DNA of 64,000 bases from Streptomyces sp. NBC_00440 (GTDB taxonomy: Bacteria > Actinomycetota > Actinomycetes > Streptomycetales > Streptomycetaceae): positions 7,685,501-7,749,500 of the forward strand of contig NZ_CP107921.1 of NCBI RefSeq assembly GCF_036014215.1, read 5' to 3'. Numbering within the stretch: position 1 is the stretch's first letter; every line of letters starts with the position of its first letter. Below the pieces are notes generated by a model that worked only from the letters and a program-made list of their open reading frames with translations, did no database searches and was not told the origin of the DNA. This document shows positions 44,870 through 52,990 of this stretch, piece by piece. The position numbers and the translations under genes were made by a program.

Positions 44870-46240
44870 TCAGCGGCTCTTGCGTACCCGGGCCGCTGCT
44901 CGTGCTTCCGCCGTCTTGCGGGCGTCGGCCGTTCTGCGGGACTCCTTGGGGCGGCCCGGACGAGTACCCATGCCACGGAAGGGGGCGTTGCCGCTGCTCT
45001 TCTCTTCGATCGGCGGGCGCTTCGCCCCGGTGATGGCGGTCAGCCTCTCCTCGCCGGAGCGCACCTGGGTGACAGTCGGCCGGATCCGGGCGTCGGTCAT
45101 GATCTGGTTCACGTCTCGCCGTTGGTTCGGGGTGACCAGCGTGACCACGATCCCGGATTCCCCGGCGCGAGCCGTACGCCCACCACGGTGCAGGTAGTCC
45201 TTCGCGTCGGCGGGCGGGTCGACGTTGACGACGAGGTCGAGCGCCTCGATGTGAATGCCTCGCGCCGCGACATTGGTGGCCACCAGCACGGTGATCTCGC
45301 CGTCCTTGAACTGCGCGAGCGTGTGTGTGCGCTGGGGCTGCGACTTCCCGCTGTGCAGGGCGGCAGCCCGTACGCCGCTGGCCCGCAGGTGCCGGGTGAA
45401 CTGGTCCACGCCGGCCTTGGTGTCCAGGAACATCAGGACCTGGCCGTCCCGCGCGGCGATTTCGGTCGCGGTCGCGTACTTGTCGGCGGGATGGACGTTC
45501 AGCACATGGTGTTCCATCGTGGTGACCGAGCCCGCCACACGGTCGAGCGAGGCTACTACCGGCTCATGCAGATAGTCCTGCACCAACCGGTCGACATTGC
45601 GGTCGAGCGTGGCCGAGAACAGCAGCCGCTGTCCGTCGGGGCGGACCTGGTCGAGGATTTCCGAGACCTGCGGCAGGAACCCCAGGTCGCACATCTGGTC
45701 CGCCTCGTCCAGCACCGTGATCCGCACCTGCTGCAGATCACAGGACCGGCGCGATACGAGGTCGGCGAGCCGCCCCGGCGTCGCGACGACCACTTCGGCG
45801 CCGGTCCGCAGCAGCGCCGCCTGCCGGTTGATCGCCAGCCCGCCCACCACCGTCGCCAGCCGTACGTTCAGCGCCTGCGCATATGGCCTCAGCGCGTCGC
45901 TCACCTGCTGCGCGAGCTCCCGGGTCGGCACCAGGACCAGTGCGAGCGGCTGCTTCGACTCCGCTCGCATACCTGCCGTCCGCGCCAGCAGCGCAAGCCC
46001 GAAGGCAAGCGTCTTGCCGGAGCCGGTCCGGGCGCGGCCGAGGACATCACGGCCGGCCAGCGCATTGGGCAGGGTCGCCGCCTGGATCGGGAAGGGCTCT
46101 GTCACGCCGAGGCCGGTCATCGCCGCCGTCAGCTCCGGCGGCAGCCCGAGTGCGTCGAAGGACTCGACCGGCGGTAGGCCACGGGCAGCCGTCTGCGGCG
46201 TTGTGAGGTCGCCCTTCGGGGACGGCGGCTTCGCGTTCAT
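44870..46240 (-). CDS. DEAD-box RNA helicase
   Basis: This is a 456-residue ATP-dependent RNA helicase. Motifs in order: Q motif with FPIQAATLP, Walker A ARTGSGKTLAF, PTRELAQQ, TPGRL, DEAD in VLDEADQM, SAT, then ATNVAARGIH and HRGGRTARAG. The C-terminal tail (about 60 residues) is basic, rich in Arg and Ala, and probably binds RNA. Such enzymes act in ribosome assembly and cold adaptation. GAGGAAGG precedes the ATG at 46240. The leader contains two stacked GC hairpins, suggesting post-transcriptional control. Confidence 0.92.
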   Translation of the reverse strand: MNAKPPSPKGDLTTPQTAARGLPPVESFDALGLPPELTAAMTGLGVTEPFPIQAATLPNALAGRDVLGRARTGSGKTLAFGLALLARTAGMRAESKQPLALVLVPTRELAQQVSDALRPYAQALNVRLATVVGGLAINRQAALLRTGAEVVVATPGRLADLVSRRSCDLQQVRITVLDEADQMCDLGFLPQVSEILDQVRPDGQRLLFSATLDRNVDRLVQDYLHEPVVASLDRVAGSVTTMEHHVLNVHPADKYATATEIAARDGQVLMFLDTKAGVDQFTRHLRASGVRAAALHSGKSQPQRTHTLAQFKDGEITVLVATNVAARGIHIEALDLVVNVDPPADAKDYLHRGGRTARAGESGIVVTLVTPNQRRDVNQIMTDARIRPTVTQVRSGEERLTAITGAKRPPIEEKSSGNAPFRGMGTRPGRPKESRRTADARKTAEARAAARVRKSR

Positions 46241-46260
46241 GGGGGAACCTTCCTCGGTCT

Positions 46261-46305
46261 GGCGCCCGGAACGCGCCGGGGCCCGCACCCCTCGGTACGG
46301 GCCCC
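46261..46305 (-). promoter_or_regulatory. Two stacked hairpins in the helicase mRNA leader
   Basis: The eight-base stem GGGGCCCG/CGGGCCCC (46278-46285 with 46298-46305) directly abuts a smaller GGCGC/GCGCC stem (46261-46265 with 46273-46277). They end about seven bases from the helicase ribosome-binding site, so they would fold in its leader. Helicase-responsive leaders are known for DEAD-box genes; here it is inference. It could also be a terminator for the gene upstream. Confidence 0.4.
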
Positions 46306-46546
46306 AACGGTTGTGAAGCGTGCCCCCAGTTTATCAGCGGAGGCCCCGGCACATTCCGGTCCGTCGGCACGCCCGCTGTCGAAGCTGTCGAATGGGCAGT
46401 CGGTCTCCTGCTCGACGTAGATGATGGGCCTGCCGAGTGTGGCGACGGCACGGTGCTCGACGTCCGCCCCTCGCACTCTCCGCTGGAACAGCACCTACCG
46501 GCAGTGCATCCAGAGAGAAACGCTGACACGAGCGCGGAACGCTCAA

Positions 46547-47083
46547 CTACCCCTGGCCGGTGCCGTCGCCCGCACCCGGTCCGGAACACTCTCCATGACC
46601 CAAGGTCCAAAAGCCGGCCTTCGCCAGGATCCACTCCTCCAACGGCGGACCGTCGTAGGTTTCCCGGTCCACGAAAGCGAAACACACCCGAACGTGCTCG
46701 GCAGGGGCTGTTTCGAGGTCGAGCTGGCCGAAGTCGTACTCCCTGCTCTTCCCGTGGCAGCACATGCTGTGCATGGCGGAGACCAGTGCTGACTCGGTGA
46801 CGTGCGAGCCGAATCGGCGCAACTGTCCATACCCGGGGCCGGGCAACGTCACCTCGTCCGACGCCAGAGACAGAGTCAACGATCGAAGTGTGCGGCACTC
46901 ACAGACGAGCAACTCAACCGATCCCACCCCGAAGCGGCGTGGCCACCGGCGCCTCTGGCTGACCGGCCCGAGGTCCTCCGGCTCCCCGTATTCAGCGGCG
47001 ATGTCGGCCAGTCGGGCCTCGGGCCGTAGCACTCCCAGTGCCCCAACCGCCGCCAGTTGTGCCAACTCCTCTGTCAATGTCAC
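46547..47083 (-). CDS. Hypothetical protein
   Basis: This is a 178-residue soluble protein I do not recognise. It contains LAAVGALGVLRPEARLADIAAEYGEPEDLGPVS..RRWPRRFGVGSVELLVC, a short beta-rich region and a C-terminal EEWILAKAGFWTL. The Cys residues are scattered and there are no membrane segments. It looks like the many streptomycete proteins of immunity or SMI1-like size, but no family match can be claimed. It stands alone, 306 bases upstream of the helicase on the same strand; that gap holds the helicase leader. Confidence 0.55.
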   Translation of the reverse strand: MTLTEELAQLAAVGALGVLRPEARLADIAAEYGEPEDLGPVSQRRRWPRRFGVGSVELLVCECRTLRSLTLSLASDEVTLPGPGYGQLRRFGSHVTESALVSAMHSMCCHGKSREYDFGQLDLETAPAEHVRVCFAFVDRETYDGPPLEEWILAKAGFWTLGHGECSGPGAGDGTGQG

Positions 47084-47192
47084 GGCGAGATCATGTCACT
47101 ACCGGCCAACGGACTGAGGTTCACCTTGGCGCTCCTCGCGCAGCACTGTCCCGTCGGCATAGTCGCTGATCACCGACTTTCGTCGGTGCACC

Positions 47193-47621
47193 TCAGTGCT
47201 GTCCGGTAAGGCGAGCCGTCAGGCGGGACAGCAGGGCGACGGACTCGCTGAGCCGCAGCTTTTCGTCGGGGTCGAAGGTCTCGCGGATGGCGGCGCCCAG
47301 GGCACCCGCGCGGAGAGTGCGTTCCCGCTGGAGTCGGGAGCGGCCGGCGTCGGTGAGGTGCAGCAGGAGCTTCCGGCCGTCGTCGGGGTGCTGCTCGACG
47401 TGGACCAAGCCGCCGGCGGAGAGTTCTTTGACCGACTTGGCGGCCGACTGGTGTGTGACGCCGCGCAGGCGGGCCAGGTCGGCCGTGGTCAAGGGGCCGC
47501 CGCGGTCGAGGAATCCGAGAATGGCGGCCTCGCCGGGAGGCATGGTGTCCACGGCTCGTACCGCCCGGACCAGCTCACCGAGTGACCGCCGCAACTCCTC
47601 GGCCAGCGCGTCTTCGTCCAT
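47193..47621 (-). CDS. MarR-family regulator
   Basis: This is a 142-residue winged-helix regulator. GEAAILGFLDRGGPLTTADLARLRGVTHQSAAKSVKELSAGGLVHVEQHPDDGRKLLLHLTDAGR covers the helix-turn-helix and the wing (DxR motif PDDGRK). It is divergent from the metallo-hydrolase gene; the 100 bases between hold a perfect palindrome and three TTGTACA-type repeats. Autoregulation and control of the neighbour are likely. Confidence 0.88.
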   Translation of the reverse strand: MDEDALAEELRRSLGELVRAVRAVDTMPPGEAAILGFLDRGGPLTTADLARLRGVTHQSAAKSVKELSAGGLVHVEQHPDDGRKLLLHLTDAGRSRLQRERTLRAGALGAAIRETFDPDEKLRLSESVALLSRLTARLTGQH

Positions 47622-47634
47622 GGGGTCATCTTAG

Positions 47635-47646
47635 CCGAAGCTTCGG
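47635..47646. promoter_or_regulatory. CCGAAGCTTCGG palindrome, candidate MarR operator
   Basis: This is a perfect 12-bp palindrome 13 bases upstream of the MarR start codon, in the divergent promoter region. Confidence 0.5.
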
Positions 47647-47653
47647 AACTCAG

Positions 47654-47686
47654 TTGTACAGTCTGGTTGTACAGTTTGGTTGTGTA
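47654..47686. promoter_or_regulatory. Three TTGTACA-type direct repeats at 13-bp period
   Basis: TTGTACAGT occurs at 47654 and 47667, and TTGTGTA at 47680, giving a period of 13 bases just upstream of the metallo-hydrolase gene. They may be regulator half-sites and overlap the likely promoter. Confidence 0.5.
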
Positions 47687-47721
47687 AATGGTTGCGGCGA
47701 AGGTGGAAGGACATAGCGATC

Positions 47722-48363
47722 ATGGAACTCACCAAGTTCGGTCATGCGTGTGTGCGGCTGGAGAAGGACGGGCGCCGCCTGGTCATCGACCCGGGCGGTC
47801 TGACCGACCCCGGGGCGCTGGAAGGCGCCGACGCCGTGCTCGTGACGCACGAGCACTTCGACCACTTCTCGGAGGACGTGCTGCGCCGGGCGGCCGCGGC
47901 CCGTCCGGATCTGCGTATCTGGACCAACTCCTCCGTCGCGAAGCGGCTGGACGGCATCGGCACGCAGGTCACCGCCACCGGGGACGGGGACGCCTTCAGC
48001 GTCGCGGGCTTCGACATCCGGGTTCACGGCGCCTGGCACGCGGTCATCCACCCGGATGTCCCGCGCATTCCCAACATCGGATTCCTGGTGGACGAGGCCC
48101 TGTTCCACCCCGGCGACGCCCTGACCGTCCCCGGTACTCCGGTCGGCACGCTACTACTGCCGGTGCACGCTCCCTGGTCCACTGTCGGCGATCTGATCGA
48201 CTATCTGCGCGAGGTCGCTCCCCGCGATGCTTACGCCGTGCATGACGGCGCCCTCAACGACGTCGGCACCGCGATGGTCGAGGGCTTCCTCGGCGAGCGC
48301 GGCCCCGGAGTCCCGGCCCGCTACCGCCGATTGGCCCCGGGCACGAGCGTCCGGCTTGGGTGA
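47722..48363 (+). CDS. Metallo-beta-lactamase-fold hydrolase (UlaG-like)
   Basis: This is a 213-residue protein. The zinc motif is THEHFDHF (HxHxDH) at about residues 45-52, with an upstream beta strand LVIDPGG; further ligands are His in VHGAWHAVIH and Asp in FHPGDAL. Such small cytoplasmic enzymes cleave phosphodiester or lactone substrates; function here is unknown. ATG at 47722 is preferred, with AGGTGGAAGG upstream. The MarR gene beside it probably controls it. Confidence 0.83.
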   Translation: MELTKFGHACVRLEKDGRRLVIDPGGLTDPGALEGADAVLVTHEHFDHFSEDVLRRAAAARPDLRIWTNSSVAKRLDGIGTQVTATGDGDAFSVAGFDIRVHGAWHAVIHPDVPRIPNIGFLVDEALFHPGDALTVPGTPVGTLLLPVHAPWSTVGDLIDYLREVAPRDAYAVHDGALNDVGTAMVEGFLGERGPGVPARYRRLAPGTSVRLG

Positions 48364-48368
48364 GGCAG

Positions 48369-48383
48369 GCCGGTTCCGCCGGC
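48369..48383. terminator. Short hairpin between convergent genes
   Basis: GCCGG and CCGGC pair across a five-base loop, six bases after the metallo-hydrolase stop and before the convergent epoxide hydrolase stop. The stem is short. Confidence 0.3.
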
Positions 48384-48435
48384 GATGGCGGCGCGTTCCT
48401 CAACGGTCCGTTCCCCCCCCGGCCGTTCCGTCGGC

Positions 48436-49602
48436 TTACAAGCCCGGCCGTGAGGCCCGCGGGTGGTGGGGGCGGAGTTCGCGGAAGAACGCAGTGATGT
48501 CGTCGGCGAGCAGGGCGGGTTCCTCGTGGGCTGCGAAGTGTCCGCCGCGGGGCATGTGCGTGTAACGCGTGAGGTGGTAGGTGCGCTCGGCCCAGCTTCG
48601 TGGCGGTTGAGCGAGGTCCGCGGGGAACAGCGCGAGGGCGGTCGGGATCTCCACCCGCCGAACCCGTCGGGTCAGGTGGTGCGCGTATTCGTAGTACGGC
48701 CGGAAGGATGTGGAGATCGTGCCGGTGAACCAGTAGAGAGACGCCTGGGTGAGGAGGAAGTCGTCGCTGAATCGTGTGGACAGGTCGCCTCCGCAGTCGC
48801 TCCACGCCCGGTACTTCTCCAGGATCCAGGAGAGCAGTCCGGCGGGGGAGTCGCTCAGGGCCGGGGCGAGGGTGAGGGGGCGGGTGTTCTGCTGGTACAT
48901 GTAGCCGCCCTCCTCCGCCTGCCAAGCCGCGGTGGAGGCGAGGTGCTTCTCCTCCTCGGGTGTCAACGAGGCCGGGTCGTGGTCGGCCGGGGCCGCGGCG
49001 GCGAGCAGGTGGATGCCCACGACGGACTCGGGGTGCGCTTCGGCGAGCCGTGAGGTGATGCCGGCGCCGAGATCTCCGCCGTGGGCCGCGTAGCGGTGGA
49101 AGCCGAGGTGGCCACGCATGAGCCGGTGCCAGAGCTCGTGGGTCTGCTCGGCACCGGTGAGGGCGGGCCGCTGGGGGGAGAAGGCGAAGCCGGGCAGTGA
49201 GGGGACGATGACGGTGAAGGCGTCCCGGGCGTCGCCGCCGTGGCGGGAGGGGGCGGCCAGCCGTTCGGCGAGGGTCGTGAGTTCCAGGACGGTGCTCGGC
49301 CAGCCGTGGGTGAGCACGATCGGCAGGGCGTCCGGGTGCTCGGCGTCGTAACGGAGGTAGTGCACCGGTGTGCCGTCGATGTCGGCGAAGTGGGAGGGCA
49401 GGGCGTTGACGGCGGCTTCGTGGGTTCGCCAGGTGTAGTCGGTGGCCCAGAGCGTGACGAGGCGGCGGAGTTCGGCGGCGTCGGTACCCGCCTCCCAGCT
49501 GTCGACCGGCCAGGGCTCGGGCCACCGGGTGGCGCGCAGCCGGGCGCGGAGGTCCTCCAGGTCGGCGTCACTGACCTCGATGACCGGGGCGGCAATCGGC
49601 AC
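48436..49602 (-). CDS. Epoxide hydrolase (alpha/beta fold, EHN domain)
   Basis: This is a 388-residue alpha/beta hydrolase. The N-terminal EHN part (residues 1-100, with DLEDLRARLRATRWPEPW) precedes LTHGWPSTVLELTTLAERL with the oxyanion HGWP motif. The nucleophile Asp is in HGGDLGAGI and the catalytic His near the end is in MPRGGHFAAHEEP. These enzymes open epoxides with water. GTG at 49602 follows CCAAGGAGA. It lies 23 bases after the TetR gene on the same strand, so the pair is an operon controlled by that TetR. Confidence 0.88.
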   Translation of the reverse strand: MPIAAPVIEVSDADLEDLRARLRATRWPEPWPVDSWEAGTDAAELRRLVTLWATDYTWRTHEAAVNALPSHFADIDGTPVHYLRYDAEHPDALPIVLTHGWPSTVLELTTLAERLAAPSRHGGDARDAFTVIVPSLPGFAFSPQRPALTGAEQTHELWHRLMRGHLGFHRYAAHGGDLGAGITSRLAEAHPESVVGIHLLAAAAPADHDPASLTPEEEKHLASTAAWQAEEGGYMYQQNTRPLTLAPALSDSPAGLLSWILEKYRAWSDCGGDLSTRFSDDFLLTQASLYWFTGTISTSFRPYYEYAHHLTRRVRRVEIPTALALFPADLAQPPRSWAERTYHLTRYTHMPRGGHFAAHEEPALLADDITAFFRELRPHHPRASRPGL

Positions 49603-49625
49603 GGCGTTCTCCTTGGTTTCTGTGC

Positions 49626-50315
49626 TCAGGGTGCGGGCGTGGCAGGGGCGGCGTCGGCCGCCTCCTCGCGCGTGGCCTGTGGAGTGGTGCGTACGGTGTT
49701 GGCGAGGCACGTATCCGATCCGGCGGCCGGGCCGAGCACCTGCACGATGGCTGCCCGGGTCTCCTCGTGCGGTTCCCGGTCCGTGGAGAGCAGCGCGTGC
49801 ATGATCATTCCTTCCAGCAGGGCGTCGAGACGGGCGGCGCCCTCCGGCCCGGTGAAGCGGGCCAGCACCGCCCGGCTGGATCTGGTCCACTGCTGGGTCA
49901 GCGCGCGCAGTGCGGGATCGCGCAACGCGGCCAGGTGCAGTTCGAAGCCGAGGACCGAGCTGCGGTGCCGGGACGGCCCTCCCCGGACCAGCTCCACCAG
50001 GACGTCGATCAGGTCCTCGCGCGAGGTCACCTCGGCGAAGAGTGCCTCGTACCCGGCGGTCTGTTGCTCGACGTACCTGCCGAACGCCTGCGTGCACAGT
50101 TCGGTCAGGCTCGCGAAGTGGTAGGTGACGGAGCCCAGCGGCACGTCCGCACCGGCGGCGACCTTGCGGTGGGTGATCCCGGCGACCCCGTCCTCGACGA
50201 GCACCGTCAGCGCGGCATCGAGCACGCGCTCCCTGCGTCGCGGATCGTGTCGGCGTGTGCGTCGCCCCGCGCCGCCCGCTGGTGGTTGCTCTGCGGGTAC
50301 TTCCTTCTCCGGCAT
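49626..50315 (-). CDS. TetR-family regulator
   Basis: This is a 229-residue TetR protein. The DNA-binding region is RRERVLDAALTVLVEDGVAGITHRKVAAGADVPLGSVTYHFASLTEL. The C-terminus has a 25-residue Ala/Thr-rich tail. It is co-transcribed with the epoxide hydrolase. The start codon lies inside one arm of the large inverted repeat at 50314-50355 and has no obvious ribosome site, so the mRNA may be leaderless. Confidence 0.85.
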   Translation of the reverse strand: MPEKEVPAEQPPAGGAGRRTRRHDPRRRERVLDAALTVLVEDGVAGITHRKVAAGADVPLGSVTYHFASLTELCTQAFGRYVEQQTAGYEALFAEVTSREDLIDVLVELVRGGPSRHRSSVLGFELHLAALRDPALRALTQQWTRSSRAVLARFTGPEGAARLDALLEGMIMHALLSTDREPHEETRAAIVQVLGPAAGSDTCLANTVRTTPQATREEAADAAPATPAP

Positions 50316-50355
50316 AAGAACAAAAGTACACTACGTAAGGAACGGATGTTCTTAT
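50314..50355. promoter_or_regulatory. Inverted repeat ATAAGAACA...TGTTCTTAT, candidate TetR operator
   Basis: Perfect nine-base arms (50314-50322 and 50347-50355) are separated by 24 bases of AT-rich sequence at the start of the TetR gene. The layout is typical of autoregulation, with each arm as one half-site. Confidence 0.6.
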
Positions 50356-50556
50356 CCCGTTTCTGGCCTGCGGGCGGCCCGCCCCTCGCCTCGGTACGGC
50401 TTCGTCGTGGCTGGGACGCCCGGCTCCCCGTAGGTTGCCGCGCCGTAGCGCCCGGCGAACGGGTGGAGCGGGCGGGACCCGGCGTGTGCGCGGCCGGACG
50501 GGGTAGGCGGCTCTCCAGCGAACAGGGATGCGCCACAGACCGAAAGCAGGAGGACC

Positions 50557-50946
50557 ATGGGAGTTCCGAAAACGACTGTGCTTGTACTCGACTGTTCGGA
50601 GCAGGCAGAACTGGCCGATTTCTACGCCCAGTTGCTCGGAGCGGAAGCACGTATGGGGGCCGACCCCGACGTCATGGAGGTCATCGGGAACGACGGCGTC
50701 CATCTGGCGGTCCGCAAGGACCACGGTTACGCTCCGCCGAGCTGGCCGCGGCCCGATGACGCCTCCCAGGCGCACCTTCGCATCCTGGTGTCCCAGGGCG
50801 ATATGGACGAGGCCGAACGTGAGGCGATCGGCCTCGGTGCGCGGCCCCTCGACACCAAGAACAACGGCGGCCGACACGACGTCCGCATGTACTCCGATCC
50901 CGCCGGGCACTCGTTCGCACTTGTGGTCTCCGCTCCGGTTCGGTGA
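50557..50946 (+). CDS. VOC-family protein
   Basis: This is a 129-residue glyoxalase-fold protein. TTVLVLDCSEQAELADFYAQLLGAEAR opens the fold and RMYSDPAGHSFALVVS closes it. CAGGAGGACC is the ribosome site before the ATG at 50557. Function unknown; relatives include glyoxalases, dioxygenases and antibiotic-binding proteins. It is divergent from the TetR gene and convergent with the Excalibur lipoprotein gene. Confidence 0.8.
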   Translation: MGVPKTTVLVLDCSEQAELADFYAQLLGAEARMGADPDVMEVIGNDGVHLAVRKDHGYAPPSWPRPDDASQAHLRILVSQGDMDEAEREAIGLGARPLDTKNNGGRHDVRMYSDPAGHSFALVVSAPVR

Positions 50947-50959
50947 GCATCCCCTGTTG

Positions 50960-51346
50960 CTACGTCGGCCGCGGCGTGAGCGGCTCGATGATCGGCGCAC
51001 CGTCCTTGTCGGTCATGAAGTCGCGGTGGACCGGCTTCTTGTCCGTCGGCTCGGGCAGGTTCGGGCACGCGATGCCGTCGCCGTCCCGGTCGAGCGCGTT
51101 CGGGTCGAGTGCGTCCGCTCGCAACACCGCTTGCGCGTCGGCCTGGGTCTTGAACGCGTCGCAGTCGACCACGTGCCCCTTGTGCACATACGGAGCGACG
51201 TCGAACGCATGCTTCGGGGGTCCGTTGTCACCGCACGCGGTCAGCGTGATCGCCGCGATCACGCTGACCGCCACGATGGAGGTACGACGCCCCGGTCGTA
51301 GCCGGCGGTCCGGGCCCTGGTGGATGGTGCGTGGCTGGTCTGCCAT
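50960..51346 (-). CDS. Excalibur-domain lipoprotein
   Basis: This is a 128-residue protein. VIAAITLTAC at about residues 30-39 is a lipoprotein signal with lipobox LTAC. After it, DCDAFKTQADAQAVL followed by DPNALDRDGDGIACPNLP is a complete Excalibur domain; the DRDGDG loop resembles an EF-hand and likely binds Ca2+. It would be anchored at the outer face of the membrane. The ATG lies four bases after the stop of the pilin/beta-propeller gene, so it is the last gene of that operon. A role in assembling or stabilising the surface structure is inference. Confidence 0.8.
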   Translation of the reverse strand: MADQPRTIHQGPDRRLRPGRRTSIVAVSVIAAITLTACGDNGPPKHAFDVAPYVHKGHVVDCDAFKTQADAQAVLRADALDPNALDRDGDGIACPNLPEPTDKKPVHRDFMTDKDGAPIIEPLTPRPT

Positions 51347-51350
51347 GGTT

Positions 51351-52922
51351 CTAGGCCGATCCTGTCCGAAACACCGCGACTGTTCCGTTCGCCGGATCGA
51401 CCGCATACACCTTCCCCGTGGTGTTGTTCGTGGCCAACGCCCCGAAGTTCCTGCCCTTGCCGAGCGGAGCCTGACCCAGCAGCGTGCCGCCGTCGGCCAC
51501 CCCGAGGCCGCCCGGCGCTGTACTGTTTTGCTGTGCGACGAAGATCCTGTTGAAGTCTCTCAGCACGGTGAGCTTGTGTCCTTGGTTCCCGAAGGCACCT
51601 GACACTCCGCAGACTGGTGCCTGCCCCGTGACCTTCGTCCCGACGATTCGGTCGATGCGGCCCCCAAGTCCGCCGCAGTTCGTGCCACCGCTCAAGTAGA
51701 CGTAAGCCGACCCTGCCGCGGGGTTGTACACCACGGATTGGGGAGTGTAGGGCGTCCCCACCGGGTCGTCGATCGCTGTTGAACTGCCGTCGCTGGGGTT
51801 GATGGCGATCGTTGTCGCGACGATACTCAACCCGCCCGAGGGACTCGGAACGCATCTCCTGGCAAGGAGGTAGACCCGGTTGCGGCCGGGATCGACAGCG
51901 GTCATGCCACGAACGGAGTTTGTAACAAGGACGTTCCCGGCGTTGGTGCCGCAGAATTGCGTCGTCGTCTCGAACTGCGCTGCCATCCTGGCATCGTGGG
52001 TCTGCGACGAGATGGCGAAGAGGCCGATGCTGCCAGCGAGGCTCGTGCCGCTGCCGACAGCCGCCTTTGCGAGATACACCGCGTGGCGCTCGGAGTCAAA
52101 GGAAAAGTCCATGCTGCTGTTTGCGCCCACGACTCCCGCAGCGGGCAGTGGGATCCCCGTCGCCGACGAGCTGCCGGACGCGATGTAGGCGACCGCCGAG
52201 GTGCTTGCGGCACCGCCGCCGACATAGACATCGCCGTTCTCGGGCGAGACGGCCAGGCCAATGACGGTCGTCGTATAGCCGTTGACGTGGGTCACTTGAT
52301 TGGCGTTCTTCGTGTCGATGATCGCGACGCCGCCCGTACCCCCGACGTAGACCCGGCCCGTGCCGGAGTCGACCGCGATGCGGGTTGGGCTCGAAACAGC
52401 CTTGGAAACATCAATCGGTTCACCGATCGCGGCGTCGGTCTTGCCGTCGATCACGGTCACGTCGTTGCTGCCTTGAGCCACGACGTACACGCGATTGGCC
52501 TTCTCGTCGACGGTGAGGTCGGTCGGATTCGTGCCCGCCTTGATGGCGTCCGCCCCGCCCTCCGTCGGTGCGGAGACATCATTCAGCGCGAACGACGATT
52601 TTTCGCCTCGACCGCACTTGTTCTCCTCACCGACCACCACCATGTTGTAGCCGGGAACACCGGAGAGCAGCCCGTCATCTTTCAGATCATCGGCTGTCCC
52701 GTAGTGTCCGTACTTCGCGCAGTAGGACTCTTCCGCTGTGCGCAGCGTGGTCGCCTCCGCGGAGACCGCGCTCTTGTGGCCCTTGTCGCCGATGCCCCTG
52801 ACGGAGAACACCACGATGGCGGCGAGAACGCCGAGGATCACGATGACCACGAGCAACTCGATGAGTGTGAAGCCGTCCTGGCTTCTGGCGCGCAATGAGA
52901 ACCGGCGATGGTCCGATGTCAT
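51351..52922 (-). CDS. Pilin N-terminus fused to a beta-propeller domain
   Basis: This is a 523-residue protein. Residues 1-105 are a type IV prepilin: 17-residue leader ending in G17, then FTLIELLVVIVILGVLAAIVV (Glu at mature position 5), and a short pilin domain. From about residue 130 to the end are seven or eight repeated blades with motifs such as NPTDLTVDEKANRVYVVAQG and SPTRIAVDSGTGRVYVGG, i.e. a YncE/NHL-like beta-propeller. The pilin part closely matches the major pilin at 57222. It would be processed by PilD and inserted in a pilus, perhaps as a tip or display subunit. Second gene of the operon; ATG at 52922 follows GAAGGAAG. I know of no standard pilin with this layout. Confidence 0.85.
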   Translation of the reverse strand: MTSDHRRFSLRARSQDGFTLIELLVVIVILGVLAAIVVFSVRGIGDKGHKSAVSAEATTLRTAEESYCAKYGHYGTADDLKDDGLLSGVPGYNMVVVGEENKCGRGEKSSFALNDVSAPTEGGADAIKAGTNPTDLTVDEKANRVYVVAQGSNDVTVIDGKTDAAIGEPIDVSKAVSSPTRIAVDSGTGRVYVGGTGGVAIIDTKNANQVTHVNGYTTTVIGLAVSPENGDVYVGGGAASTSAVAYIASGSSSATGIPLPAAGVVGANSSMDFSFDSERHAVYLAKAAVGSGTSLAGSIGLFAISSQTHDARMAAQFETTTQFCGTNAGNVLVTNSVRGMTAVDPGRNRVYLLARRCVPSPSGGLSIVATTIAINPSDGSSTAIDDPVGTPYTPQSVVYNPAAGSAYVYLSGGTNCGGLGGRIDRIVGTKVTGQAPVCGVSGAFGNQGHKLTVLRDFNRIFVAQQNSTAPGGLGVADGGTLLGQAPLGKGRNFGALATNNTTGKVYAVDPANGTVAVFRTGSA

Positions 52923-52990
52923 GGCAGTCGGGGCTTCCTTCAATCGATGGGTCACGTCCAGCCCGAGCACACGCGCGAGCCCTTGCCGCG

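Noticed and set aside
48436..51000. 854-codon minus-strand frame running through epoxide hydrolase, TetR and VOC genes
   Set aside because: Only its last 388 codons, from GTG 49602, match a family and have a ribosome site; the rest is opposite or out of frame with the TetR and VOC genes.
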